Assembly (NCBI GenBank): GCA_000827325.1
Contig: KN832898.1
Span: 129,074-193,073, forward strand
DNA: 64,000 bases
Direction: 5' to 3'
From: Oidiodendron maius Zn
Lineage: Eukaryota > Ascomycota > Leotiomycetes > Myxotrichaceae
Shown: in pieces, positions 42,152 through 53,314 of the stretch
How positions within the stretch are numbered: position 1 is the stretch's first letter
How the letters are laid out: the number at the start of each line of letters is the position of its first letter
Position numbers and translations under genes: made by a program
The notes under the pieces: model-generated
What the model was told of the DNA's origin: nothing
Databases searched by the model: none
The model's input: the letters and a program-made list of their open reading frames with translations, nothing else

Positions 42152-42739
42152 GCTGAGACATGCATAAAGGCAGAGCCAAATGTCAGTACAGATCACAGGC
42201 ATCGAAAAGGGGGGGGAGGGGAAGAGGGGGGTTCCCCTTTCAATATCTGGCGGCCGAAAGCGGGCAAACAATCGTGGATTGTCTCATGACCTAGCGTGTC
42301 TGGATAGAGATAACCCGGGACAAAGTCGGTAACGTAAACACAGAAAAGGCCGAACCGATGCCCTCCACTCCACCATGTCCCCTCCTAAGCTCCACATATT
42401 TCAAGATGGGCATCGCTATACATGGGTTACAATAGAGAATCCCATGTTGTATTTTCCCAGGTAAGAGCCAACATCACAACGATGGCGTTTACGGGCCAAG
42501 TCAGGAAGGGCCTCTTGAAATGCCGTCCCCCTCCCCCACTCGGGCTCTCGTAAAGGTGGATCGTGTTCATTTGGAGCCCGGATCGAAGGCTTGCTCTCCT
42601 GGAATCCCCTTGACCCTTGGCCCCAATAACCCCTCACGACACCCACGGGCAAGATGATTATACCCCTGACCGGGGTTGGTTGTAGGTATATATATCGTGG
42701 TGACTGCATGGCACAAGCGAATCATCCCAATTATTAGCT
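42152..42739. other. Divergent promoter region
   Basis: Spacer between the Myb/SANT-like gene and the small plus-strand genes. Two poly-purine/pyrimidine runs (42210-42235 and 42790-42830) are visible. No gene. Confidence 0.4.
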
Positions 42740-43090
42740 ATGTCGAACATCGAAGACAGATTTTCTTTGAAGAGATTTACTCTCGAAACTCGACCAAGCA
42801 GGAGGCCTAACTCCCACCCCCCTCCGCCTGTGTCAGCGTTGAGATCCGTGCCTGAGACACGGGACTGGCATGTCACTCCTGTTCAGAAGCAGCCCCTAGG
42901 TCGGCTGACTCCAGGTCGGCAACCTCAATTCAATCCAAACACCTTACCGTTGTCTCCTGTACGCCAACATCAGGGAGCTGTATCATATCCCGAATTTAAC
43001 AAGATTTATCTAGCTTTGAAGCAGCTTCAGGAAGAGTTTGGGATGCCCTTGCCCATTCAATATTTGCCATTAACAGATAGAAAGTCATAA
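42740..43090 (+). CDS. Hypothetical protein, 116 aa
   Basis: ATG-initiated frame, MSNIEDRFSLKRFTLETRPS. Most of it is Pro-, Arg- and Gln-rich and disordered. The last 35 residues (YPEFNKIYLALKQLQEEFGM) form a helix like the one at the middle of the next small gene (ERLFAAMEEIANWVRQLCQG), so the two may be old paralogues. No known family. Confidence 0.4.
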   Translation: MSNIEDRFSLKRFTLETRPSRRPNSHPPPPVSALRSVPETRDWHVTPVQKQPLGRLTPGRQPQFNPNTLPLSPVRQHQGAVSYPEFNKIYLALKQLQEEFGMPLPIQYLPLTDRKS

Positions 43091-43165
43091 TCGCGTCGAA
43101 GAGGCCATAAAGGATCAGCAGGATGTGTACGTACTCAATCTCAGCTCATTTAATATTTCTTTCTA

Positions 43166-43480
43166 ATGGATTGCAAGATACCAAACCGTGATGCGGTAGA
43201 CTACCCCCTTTCTGATCGAAGGATGGTCCTAATCCCGCGTAGAAATCACGAACGTTTATTTGCCGCCATGGAAGAGATTGCTAATTGGGTGAGGCAGTTG
43301 TGTCAGGGGTTTGGGATAACAGATGCCCCAAGGAATGTGCCAATCATGGGTGGGGAGAATCAAGCTGAAGAAACTCCTGTATATGAGAACCTACTTGGAG
43401 TGAAGTATGAGAATTCGGCCGAGTCAAATTATCAGGACATGGTAGATTGGTCGATGCCTGGAGGGGAGGGCCTGCCATGA
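43166..43480 (+). CDS. Hypothetical protein, 104 aa
   Basis: ATG-initiated frame starting MDCKIPNRDAVDYPLSDRRM. One amphipathic helix (HERLFAAMEEIANWVRQL) is followed by an acidic tail. It lies 75 bp after the 116-aa frame on the same strand. The two could also be exons of one gene, but I found no join that keeps both frames. No function assigned. Confidence 0.35.
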   Translation: MDCKIPNRDAVDYPLSDRRMVLIPRRNHERLFAAMEEIANWVRQLCQGFGITDAPRNVPIMGGENQAEETPVYENLLGVKYENSAESNYQDMVDWSMPGGEGLP

Positions 43481-44466
43481 GTGTGTTGATCCACGACCAG
43501 ACAAATAGCTCTCTTAAAGGATCATCGATAGTACCATTACGCATTGCAATAAGATCTGGTTCACTGTTCAATTAATAGTCGTATTATAACCTATTTCAGT
43601 GATATAACTTCTACTCCATCTATAAATCGCAGATGATACCGGACCTCGATTCTTTGCTTGTCCGCCGACTATCTGTATGTCATAAAACGTGCTATAAAAC
43701 GTGTAGTACCCCAAGGTACTGTAGCCCCTGCAGTCATCTAGGGGGCGATGGGTAGTACGTTGGATGGCACCTAGCACACTGCGAGCAGTATGCCATCTTG
43801 TAGATGATGGATACTACGGGCGATATGCGGCGATGCTGGCCGTGCAGTCTGGTGCTACAGTATTAGGATTGCCGAAACTATGCCAGAAAAGTGGGATAGG
43901 GAGCTGTTGGCTATGTACGGAGCTAGGTGGGGATATAGGCTAAGCAATGAGCCATGCGATTAGTGATGGGTCGTATTGTTAGCGTTTGCGCAGCACTTCT
44001 GAGGCCATCCTGTAAATGCTGATGGGCTGGCGGGTTGTGATTGTACGTGTCGAACCAGAGAGTGATTGATGGTCATACATCGCCAAGTTACGCATACAAC
44101 GCTCCTAAGAAACTTTTCAATACGACCCCCTGTATCTCTCACATACTATGTTCCTGTAAGATATTTTAGCTCAGAGTTCAGACAGGGACCACGAATCCAT
44201 CCATGTGCAGCGGACTTCGGAAAATTACTTGGAGACAATCTCGCTCATATCCATAATTTAGGTGCTGGTCATCTTGGCTTTATTGATTGATCTAGATGCG
44301 ATGGTGAGTAGTATTACAGCCAGTCAATAACTGGGCGTCAGTCAAATTGGCAACAGCATTCCACTTTTGCTGTATTGGATCCTGTTTCGGACTCCCGCAC
44401 TCTATTCACTGATGGAGTATCACTCACTATAGCCATATTCTTATTTATTTGCTTATTTGTTGAAGA
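43481..44466. other. Intergenic region
   Basis: No conserved frame and no recognised repeat. Promoter of the following channel gene. Confidence 0.4.
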
Positions 44467-46987
44467 ATGGACAATCAAATCAATAGCATGCTCAACAATG
44501 CTGCTGGAAAGGCTCAGGACACGCAGGGGGAATCATTGAGCACTTTTCTGGCATCTCTCACCACGTCAATGATGATATTATGCTTGGGGATTGCCGCCTA
44601 CATATTTCTAAACCGTCCGTTTGGGAAATTACAGTAGGTATGTCTTAAGTTGAGTAGAACAGATGCTGATTTATAGTTCGCGACGAGTGTTCTGGATCCC
44701 GAGTTCAAATTGGAAGCCGGTCACCCTAACACCGCGAACATTTTTCTCGCCAATGCCGGATCCGGAAATGAAGCACGCGACTGGACTCGATAACTACTTT
44801 TTCGACCGCTACTTGCACACCATAGTGAGAATTTTCCTCCTCCTGGGTTTAACAATACCCGCTGTTCTTCTCCCGCTGAATCTTATTGATGGCTGGAACC
44901 AACTCGGCGGTGTGAGAGGGCTAGATCGCCTTAGCTTCGCAAATATTGCACCCTCTCATACGAGCAGGTACTGGGCCCATCTTGTACTTGCTATATTTGT
45001 CGTTTTTTCTGTGTGCGTCATCCTTCAGCGCGAGATCCAGGACTACAATAGACTGCGACAAACCCTGGGAGCTTCTGGCCTAGACTGGCCATCATCCTCC
45101 GTGCTTCTGGTCTCAAACTCAAGAAAGCCACTCTCGACTGAAGCCATTAAGAGGTACTTCCACAACGCATCCGGTGAGGTATACAGGATAGTGGTCAATC
45201 GAGACTATAACAGCTTACGCGCCAAGGTGCGCCAACGAGATGAGTCGATCGAGAAACTAGAGGTTGCCGAGACAAAGCTTATCATGAAGGCTAACCGTCA
45301 GAAAGAGCCTCGTGGCCATGGACAGGCCGATAAGGAGCAATACGATATGCCCCTGTGGATGAGTTACTTAGATCACAAGGACCGCCCATCAATCCGTCTC
45401 CCAGTTCGAATGTGGCTGCCACCTCTCCCATTTCTCGGGATCGAGGTCGACGAGATATCTCATTTCCGTAAACAGATCGCTCGGCTCAATCTTGAGATAG
45501 AACTTGCTCAACGGAATCCGGACAAGTTTCCCGAGTCCAACTCGGCCTTAATCTCGTTTAGGAGACTTACAACGCCGCTTACAGCTTTGGCGCTGAAGGC
45601 ACGGATCCCTCCTTCATGGACCCTGAAATACGCCACTACGGCTGATGATACAATATGGCAGAACGTCTCCATCAGTTGGTGGCAGCAATTTATTCGTACG
45701 GTAGTCGCCTCTCTACTAGTTGCTGCCCTCACACTAGGCTTCGCCATCCCAGTCACAGTTGCAGGTTCTCTCTCCCAGATCACGTACCTGGCCGACGTAG
45801 CTTCTTGGCTGCATTGGATAAATGAGCTTCCCGGCTGGCTAGCAGCTGCAATCCAGGGGATACTCCCTCAAGCGATATTGAGTCTCATTACTAGCATGGT
45901 TCCAAATGTGTTTTGTCTTCTTGCAAATGCTCAAGGCCTTCATTCGCGACAAGTAATCGAAAGTCGCGTCCAGGTTTACTACTTTACATTCCTGTTCATA
46001 CAGGTGTTCCTTACGGTATCCTTATCAGCAGGCATCACAACCATTGCCGGGCAGCTAAGAGGAACAGTTCAATCAGTTCCGCTTATCCTTGCTCGGAATC
46101 TACCCAAGGCGAGCAATTACTTCTTCTCCTATATCATCATTTACACGTTCACAACAATCTCGCACACGCTCCTCCAGTTGGGTGAATTCATCCAAATGTA
46201 TATCCTCTCCCCTTGGCTAGATACAACAGCTAGACAGATATGGGCGAGAAGAAAGTGGTTAGATTTGCAGAAGTGGGGTACTTTTATACCAGTACTCACG
46301 AATATTGCCTGTATCGGTATCTTCAAGCCCCCTCCAAAAATTATGGCGAGAGCTGTGATAACATATTGTATAGGCATAGTATATTCGGTGATCGCTCCTA
46401 TTATCTTATTCTTCAGTGCCATTTGCTTTGGAGTACTTTGGAAACTGTATCGAGTCTACCCACCAAAGCTCACGGAATCGGATCTGGGCGGGAGCATACG
46501 GTTCTACCCCACAGCAATACGACAACTGTTTACCGGCATCTACTTCCTAGAGTTATGTCTTACTGGCTTGTTCTTCCTGGTGCGCGATACAGAAGACAAC
46601 GCTGCGTGCACAGGGCAGGCAATAATTATGATAATTGTCACGGCTATAACTGCATTGTTCCATTGTACTTTGAATCATAGCCACGGGCCCGGTTTGATAG
46701 CTCTGTCGGCTATTTTCTATCGCCAAATAGGCAAACCGGATGCTAAGAGACAACCTGAATGGGATGAAGAGAGATCAGCAGTAACGGCTGTGACTACCCA
46801 GGCTGGCCCCGACCGAGATGATGTCCTAAGCTCTCGGCCTTCCATTTTATGGATTCCAAAGGATAGGCTGGGTATCTCGGATGATGAGATCTATGATATG
46901 ATAAATGCTAGGGGTCTCTGGATTAGTAACAAAGGTGCTTATCTGGACGGAGGAAGAGTAAAATTGCAAGGGCCACCCCCGGAGTGA
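44467..46987 (+). CDS. OSCA/CSC1-type stress-gated cation channel (TMEM63/DUF221), 825 aa
   Basis: Family members are calcium-permeable channels opened by hyperosmotic or mechanical stress. Exons 44467-44633 and 44677-46987 sum to 2478 nt (825 aa). The first exon holds the extracellular start and first membrane helix (SLTTSMMILCLGIAAYIFLN) and ends in RPFGKL. A 43-nt phase-2 intron (GTAGGT to TTATAG) leads to HSRRVFWIPSSNWK. Two further helices follow, then a cytosolic loop with SNSRKPLSTEAIKRYF and the lead-in to the pore region (WQNVSISWWQQFIRTVVASL). The helices of the pore domain follow, including YYFTFLFIQVFLTVSLSAGI and FFSYIIIYTFTTISHTLLQL. The cytosolic tail is about 90 residues. All parts are present, so it looks functional. 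A Sho1-like gene lies tail-to-tail with it. Confidence 0.92.
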
Positions 46988-47288
46988 CTCAAGGTACTTC
47001 AGATTTGTAGCTCGATACAGAAAAATGGCTACCTATAATGCTCTTTATTGAGTGAACGATAGGTTGACAGGCTTTATATTTCATTCTGGTAGCGGTTTTA
47101 TTATGTTAACAAATATTTTAACAATCTTTCTCCCAAACTCTGCACCGCAGCCCTCGGCTCCCACTCACCAACGCTACTGAACTCCCCTACGCACTATACT
47201 TTATTTCGTAACGGGTTGGAGATGTAGAAAATCCACACAATCTAGTTGCCATCAGTATCCCCATTCCAATCACTGGGAGGGGACTTGT
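46988..47288. other. Convergent 3' region
   Basis: A 301-bp spacer between the channel gene and the Sho1-like gene; only AT-rich 3' flanks are seen. Confidence 0.4.
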
Positions 47289-47794
47289 CTATACATTTAC
47301 TGTAGTAAGCACAATGAACCCTGCCGCGGCAGCCTGTTTCGCGCTATTCGAGGTGTAAAGTAGACCATCAACAGAAGAACTCGTCAAAATGAGCCCAGCG
47401 GCAAGGAAACCAACAATGGCCATGTGGTAGCACTCAGTGGTATCAGTCACGATAGCAGCAATGATACCAACAATCAGGCAGAGCATAAAGACTATGCTGA
47501 ACCAGCAGTAATTCGGATAGGGGTCCGTGTCCTGTTGTGTGGCTGAGACTGCCGACGCGACGAAGGTGAGAAACCACCCAAACTGTTTAGAATGACCAGT
47601 TAGAGAGACGTGAAGGCGGCCGTTGTATGAAAGGTTCGACCTACCGTAGAGACTGAGATTGTGGCTAGTGTGACGGGATCTCCGAGAATATTATCTGTAG
47701 TTGTACGGTGAATGCCCGTAATTGGACTTTTCATATCCACTTGCTCTTCCCTTTTCCGAGGCAATTGAGAATGCAAGGACTCGTAAGAAGGCAT
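47289..47794 (-). CDS. Sho1-like membrane domain without SH3, 147 aa
   Basis: Resembles the four-helix membrane domain of the fungal osmosensor Sho1, which feeds the HOG MAP-kinase pathway. Exons 47794-47645 and 47582-47289 sum to 444 nt (147 aa), with a 62-nt phase-0 intron (GTAGGT to AACAG). After a 30-residue cytosolic start comes DNILGDPVTLATISVST, the Sho1 entry block. Then FGWFLTFVASAVSA, YPNYCWFSIVFMLCLIVGII, MAIVGFLAAGLILTSSSVDG and SAKQAAAAGFIVLTTVNV follow. The frame ends right after the fourth helix; Sho1 normally continues for about 150 residues to an SH3 domain that binds Pbs2. I find no SH3 exon downstream. It could be a decoy, a truncated duplicate or a stand-alone sensor module. 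Confidence 0.75.
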
Positions 47795-48780
47795 GATAAA
47801 GATAGTGTTTCAATTTGATTAAATAACTTCACATTTACGAACCACAATAAATGTTTTTAGCAATTGGAGGGGGTTGGCGGTGGGTTAATAAAAGCGCAAA
47901 TAATCATCTCACGGTGCAGAGAAAGTCATTTGCTTTAATACTTGAATCGTAAAGTCAACGGGCCTGGCCAGCCATGTTCTTTCCGGATCTATTGTCATGG
48001 ATTGCCGTGAATGACCACGAATTTGCTAGGTACAGTATGCACGGTCCTATGCCGTAATTACAGTCTTCCTTCGGTTCAGGCAACGTTTGATACCTTCCCA
48101 TGAGTATTCCGTCCCAGGGTAGGGCCAGGGGGGAATATAACTAGCCGTGCATCAATATGGTGCAGGGTAAGCGCTATCTTCGATGGTAACGGTCGGATGA
48201 GCAGGACATCAACATCCCGCGGCCATGGATCATGGCCTAAGAAACGGGACCCACTCACTTAACTAGTTGTAAAACGCCCATCAATTATGATTATCTGTAT
48301 GACCATCGTTAGATTCTTCTTAAGTTGGTAGGGTGGAATTCTGTATGGAAGGAATTTTATTCCTTTTCCATTATGGAGATTTTCAGGTGTAATTAAATGG
48401 GCTAATTGGCTATGGATCATGATCCAGACAGTGAAGGTGAACGGCCATGTACATGTAATTGAGCCACACTATTACAAGGCTCCGTCCTCTGCCGACGAGG
48501 TGCACAGGTGAGGGCCAAACTCTTACTTCTCACGCTTGGACAGCGGCAAAAACAGCACGAAGGGCGGTTGAATTCTTGGTCGTGAACACGGTTCAGAAGA
48601 ACGAAGTATACGAGGACACGAAGCTGTACGGCAGTGTGTCATTTATCTAAGGATTCGCATCAGGACGCAGAGCCTAGGCGTGTACACAGGGGATTTATTT
48701 TAAGATTTTTATTTAGTTAAATAGAAGGGGGTAAAGAGGGCAAGTTTCGGTGTGAAAGTGGGGTATACACAATAGCCTTT
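47795..48780. other. Intergenic region
   Basis: Promoter side of the Sho1-like gene. Frames of about 60 codons at 48076-48258 and 48459-48650 show no features. Confidence 0.4.
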
Positions 48781-49097
48781 GGGACCTGCTAAATCGTAGC
48801 CTCACTTGGCTAAATCGCCGTCGCTGCCTGAATTCTCAAAGCGATCAAAACACACCTATCTTTTAGAACATATTCAAAAATGGGAGGTCGGACACCCCCA
48901 AACCCCCCGAGACTAATCCTAACCACTAACCTCTAACCTTTGTATCAAAAAGTTATTTACCCCAAGATAGGTGGGAAAATAGTTGATGCCTTACGAAATA
49001 TTGTGTAATTTCTGGCTTATAGTTATTGGTAGATTTTTCTGTAAGAGGAAAGGTGGCTACGATTTAGCCAAGCAAGGCTACGATTTAGCTGGTCCCC
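48781..49097. mobile_element. MITE-like element with about 37-bp imperfect inverted repeats
   Basis: The left end (48781-48817) reads GGGACCTGCTAAATCGTAGC then CTCACTTGGCTAAATCG. The right end (49060-49096) is its reverse complement with a few mismatches (TAGCCAAGCAAGGCTACG and GATTTAGCTGGTCCC). The interior of about 240 bp has no coding capacity and includes a stretch of CTAAC-rich sequence. Size, repeat ends and lack of a gene fit a miniature inverted-repeat element. The TAAATCG word occurs twice in each arm, a subterminal repeat as in binding sites for a transposase. The exact target duplication is not clear. Confidence 0.75.
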
Positions 49098-49780
49098 AGC
49101 TTTTGTCACCTAATTTTTTATGAAATGTGCTATGCCTCTCATTAGACGACTGTGACACAGAACATTGCACTTCCATCCTCCGCTCTCCCTTCTTGGATTA
49201 TTTCCCTCATTTACTGGCTGCCTACTCCCCCACCCAACTCCCTTCTTAGCTTTCCCTCGTTTCTCGGTCGCCTTGGCCCCACTCTTCCCGGGCTCTCACT
49301 TGCCTGGTGAAATAACCACAGTTGGTGATGGACGATCATGAATTGCAGGCGCTTAGCGGAAGAGCTCAGGGCTTACGAACACCCGAGAATGGAAGTTTGC
49401 GCTACTTATTTGATACGCGCTCCCTCAAAAGGCATAACGCGGGAATATTCCCCTGCCATTATCCCGTATCTCCAGACGTTCGGCGGCTATCAGCAGGGAA
49501 AGATCTCAGGTGAATTTCATTCCAGCTTTAACCAATCGGATACGCGAGCACGTATTTCGCCTCTAACTACTGCGATTAGGATGGTCCTTTTGTAAGTCAT
49601 ATACGATTAGATTCAAGTGGGGAACCAACAGTGCAATTCCTATAAATTGAAATGCGTTGCTCTCCTCGGCCAATTCTAACTCTCAGCTCTCCCACAATAT
49701 CCGGTCCTGTAGCCAATGTGACTAAATAGCACGACTTGACTGGACGCCAGCAGCTTCTTACTCCTCTTTTCTATCAGTTA
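49098..49780. other. Intergenic region with a small ORF
   Basis: An 85-codon ATG frame at 49338-49595 (MNCRRLAEELRAYEHPRM) overlaps another frame and has no known relatives that I can recognise. Not called as a gene. Confidence 0.3.
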
Positions 49781-50209
49781 ATGTGTGAGATGTGTTTCTT
49801 TGATCAGAAAGTATTCCAATGTGGAGACTGGAAGTGGGGTTCACGGCGAGAGGCATGCCTGAAAGCGCCAGCGACCGGCGATTCATGTCGCATAAAGCTC
49901 ATAATGAATTCTCAACACACGAGCGAGCTATGCACCATTTGTCGAAATATTGAGACGAAACGGCGTCGCATCTGCAGTTTGGAGGCAAACGTTAAGCGTT
50001 GGAGTGAAGATGTACAAAGTTGGAAGGCTTCGATAGAAATTGCAAAGCAAGATATTCGCAGCATCGACGCCCAGTGCAGAGAGCTAGATATGAGAAGAGC
50101 CAGCAGACAGAAATGCCTCGCCAAAGAGACCTACACCACTGTAGACCACCAAGCTGTAGACGTCCCTTTCGATCAAGGGTGGTTTGCGTGGCGACGAGCT
50201 GCGGGATAG
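49781..50209 (+). CDS. Cysteine-bearing coiled-coil hypothetical protein, 142 aa
   Basis: The first ATG in the frame (49781) gives MCEMCFFDQKVFQCGDWKWG. Two cysteine groups (CEMC with FQCGDWKWG, and LCTICRNIETKRRRIC) suggest a small metal-binding unit. A coiled coil follows (LEANVKRWSEDVQSWKASIE). The C-terminus is unremarkable. Similar short proteins with a W-K-W-G element after a C-x2-C pair seem common in filamentous fungi, but none has a known role that I can name. Single exon. Confidence 0.5.
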   Translation: MCEMCFFDQKVFQCGDWKWGSRREACLKAPATGDSCRIKLIMNSQHTSELCTICRNIETKRRRICSLEANVKRWSEDVQSWKASIEIAKQDIRSIDAQCRELDMRRASRQKCLAKETYTTVDHQAVDVPFDQGWFAWRRAAG

Positions 50210-51363
50210 AGATTCCTCAAGTCTGGCTGGGACGTTTGCAGGAGGTAGCATGGGAGATAGCGCCAGCTCGCATGAATTTGTGCATCACTGTAAATAGAAT
50301 GCATCATAATTGAATCCTCACTGGAAGAAACAATCTAGTCGGGTTGGTTTTTGAGACGGTCCGAACAGGATGCCATTGTCCCCGCTAGATAAGCCCCGCA
50401 TCCAGCAAGGCCAGTAGCCAGGAGTTTCAAGCGATATCTCGGTCACCCCTCTCCTCCTGTCCTTTATGCCGCACACAGACTGATGCACTCCTGTAGGTTC
50501 TGCAACGATTTACTCTTCGGCCGCGGAATCCCTGACGCTGTTGATCAATCGTTCGGCAGGCTCGTCCAGCCCGTGTGGCTTTCTGCAATTCTCAAGCGCT
50601 GGAGTTCGGCGAGGTAGTCATCCAACTGAAAACGTTTAATCTAATTTCAGATTAGCGACTGAACTGAGGGAACGGGAAGCCTGGATGAAGGCGGTCGTAC
50701 CGTGAGCTTCAAAGGCAGTGGGGACTGTGGCATCGTAATGAGCTTATATCACATCGTATAAGACTTGACTAGGGGTAACATCGCCGACATGCTTTGACAC
50801 CAGACAATTGGTGAGGTCCGTCAGAGAAGTTCGGGTTTTAATCCTCGGTATGTGAGTACCAAAGAGGGGTTCTAACGGTGTTGGAACGTTACCACTCAAA
50901 CTCTTCGCCTCCTACTCGGACCATGGTCTCAAGATAATGTATTAGAGATAATAGGACTAGATCGGAGGACGATATTATTGAACGGGCCGCAGCCATCTGA
51001 TGAGCGGATTGGATGGACGAGGAACGCGTGGAAATCTGGCTGGGGCTTAGGAAGGCTTCCAGACGAGGGTTGCATAGCCTCATGCCCGTGATGTTATATG
51101 TGGGCAGAGACCAGAGAAGAGGTAGATCGATCTAGTAGACCCCCCTTGTCTTGATCGCGATCTGACTCTCGGCCTTGTAAAGGTGATCAACATGTCTCAC
51201 CGCCTAGCACAGTCCCGCTTGCGAGCTGCGGTGTCTCGCCTTCATCTCGACGATTCTATTACTTTGCAGTTGAGTTAAAGGTCCAGACTAGATCCCGGAG
51301 ATGTTGCCTCAGAGCCAACAGCATAAGCAAGCACTAAGTAATCACTGCGGCCATTCAGTCAAT
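50210..51363. other. Gene-poor region
   Basis: No frame longer than 64 codons has supporting features. A minus-strand frame at 50889-51083 overlaps nothing known. Confidence 0.4.
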
Positions 51364-52100
51364 GGATGTACCTCCTTCCATCAGTGCCGAATATCTGCTA
51401 GAGATTTGCGACCATTCAGCCAAGATAGCCGTCGTCTTTGTCGGAGCCTTCACAACCGTCATTGTCTCCGCGGTTTATCTCCCGACGCAGTGTGAGTCGT
51501 CTGGGTATCGATGATGCACTTGCGGGCTTCTCTCTATGCGCAGTCCCAACTCCTCCCTCATACCTATGAATGCTGATATGTGGGCCTAGCTTCTTCAAAT
51601 CCCCTTCATTCCTCTTGCCGACTCATCGATCAAATACACTCCTCATCGCAACTACCTGCCACATGTGTGCCTCATTATCTTCCGCAAACCAATTACCGGG
51701 CTGTGGCCTTATCCGTGGGGAGCTTAGACCAGTGGATCATGTCTAGCTGCGATGCGGCTGGTCTACGTCTTGAAATCTGGCCTCTCTCTCTGCAAAATTT
51801 CCATGCTTGGGATCGCTGCCGGCCTGATATCTACGATCTCGCTTCCCCTTAGCAGGAAGCTTCGTCTGTACATTGTCCTTCCTCCTGGAGAGCTATGTAG
51901 CCTCCCTTCATTCCTTGTCTATTACGCAGGCCATTGAGCAGTCCAACATACCTCTTCCGGTGACGTCATATTATCGAGTATCAAGCGTGTGCGTCTACGT
52001 CATCGTGGAAGGGGAGTGGTACCCCGACAATTCCTGGGATTATGATTCTATGCTCTTAATAGAGAATGCGGAGATCTGTGGGACGCTTTTTCCGGACTGA
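51364..52100 (+). pseudogene. Pth11-like receptor relic, frameshifted
   Basis: The ATG at 51364 starts MDVPPSISAEYLLEICDHSA then KIAVVFVGAFTTVIV, the first helix of rhodopsin-like/Pth11-like fungal receptors. After the codons for IVS the homologous sequence continues one frame over (RFISRRSVSRLGIDDALAGF). The expected arginine-rich loop and DDAL motif are therefore kept but out of frame, around 51468-51475. Further downstream, fragments with membrane-helix character (LCKISMLGIAAGLISTIS near 51795) are again in other frames. Stops and shifts rule out a full protein. The extent of the relic on the right is uncertain. Confidence 0.45.
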
Positions 52101-52876
52101 AGCCCCTCGACAAAGTGTTCTCTTAGCCGGATGGCATTGCGAAGAATACGGCCACGGCTGCCATGGTGTTTAGCATGGCGTATATCTTGGTTAGTGAATG
52201 GGCTGGGCGTGATAGAGGGGTCGGGCGCAAAGAGAACCATTGCCCCGGTGTCTCCGGGGAGCTGGACAGGATGGAGAACAGAGAAGGTCGAGAGGATAGC
52301 CATTGCTGCTAGGAATTAGGAAGAGGAGGTTGAAAAAAACAACGGCGGTTGGCCAGTTTATCTCTCCTTAATCCAGAGCTGGCCTTGGATGCTTAAAGTC
52401 AAATGGATACATTTCATCTCAATACAAATCCTGACCGGTTCGAGATCATCTCATAGTATCAGAGCAATTTATATTCGGACATCCCGCTCAAGCACTGTGT
52501 CTTCTCTATCACTAATTGGCAGCTAGCTAATTAGATACTTCACAACCTAGCTCCTGAAGCAGATTTGGTAATTATCGCCTTGCTAAGTCACCATTTTAAT
52601 ATGTCTTTTGTCTTGCACTTAGTCTTACGCTGATACACATTCCATCTATTATCTGCCGTCCGCTAGAGTACACTATTCGTCCAGGAACTAAAATCCATGG
52701 TATGCTGGGTGTGGTTAGCATAAAATAGTCTTTAAAAGTGATGACGTATTTTACTTTGGTAGGATCCAAACAGCTGTTAATTTTACCCAGCTATTGTGGC
52801 CAACATTTGCGAAGTTCGAAAATATTTCATTGAGAGCTGTAGCTAGTTAGCACCGAATCTCTTCGCCAGGATCAGG
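52101..52876. other. Intergenic region
   Basis: It contains minus-strand frame 52040-52303 (87 codons), without recognisable motifs. AT-rich toward the right. No gene called. Confidence 0.35.
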
Positions 52877-53314
52877 TTAAATGTGGTTACCGTAAAGAAT
52901 TGTCTTTATACAGACCGTCAATGAAGTGGCAAACATAACCAGTAAGACCTTGTTGCCTATACATCCCTCGATATATCTTTCCTGAAACCACAATCCTTGG
53001 CGGCCCTGGCCAACTTTGCTCTCCCAAAGTATCTTCCAGGCACACCAGATATATAAAACACTTTCCATAAAATTAACAACCGCATATGCGGCTACGAGCC
53101 CATCGCCTCTTTCTAGGCCTGGTAACCCATAAAGATAATCTACGCTACCGTAGAGTTCATATGGTAGCCACAGGTGATGGATCGGCCCTCCAGGCATTGA
53201 AAGTGGACGCAAAAGCACATACGCAACATCCCAAAGCACTATAAATGGGGAGATAAACACCCATAAAAGCTCAACACCCGTGTAATAATATGTTGGCCGG
53301 AGAGAAGGAAACAT
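52877..53314 (-). CDS. Small integral membrane protein (possibly EXPERA-like), 145 aa
   Basis: ATG at 53314, single exon. The protein has three to four membrane helices: GVELLWVFISPFIVLWDVAY, VAAYAVVNFMESVLYIWCAW and NKVLLVMFATSLTVCIKTIL. Between them lies a conserved-looking loop (MPGGPIHHLWLPYELYGSVD then YLYGLPGLERGDG). The helix order and the tryptophan, glutamate and asparagine positions recall the EXPERA/emopamil-binding superfamily, and similar proteins occur near fungal terpenoid genes, but I am not sure. It is short for that family and may lack a last helix. It is divergent from the cytochrome P450 gene, 548 bp away, which suggests joint control. Confidence 0.55.
   Translation of the reverse strand: MFPSLRPTYYYTGVELLWVFISPFIVLWDVAYVLLRPLSMPGGPIHHLWLPYELYGSVDYLYGLPGLERGDGLVAAYAVVNFMESVLYIWCAWKILWESKVGQGRQGLWFQERYIEGCIGNKVLLVMFATSLTVCIKTILYGNHI

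Noticed and set aside
48900-48945. CTAAC-rich stretch resembling telomere repeats (CCCTAA)
   Set aside because: The units are irregular (TAATCCTAACCACTAACCTC), lack tandem CCCTAA and lie inside the MITE.
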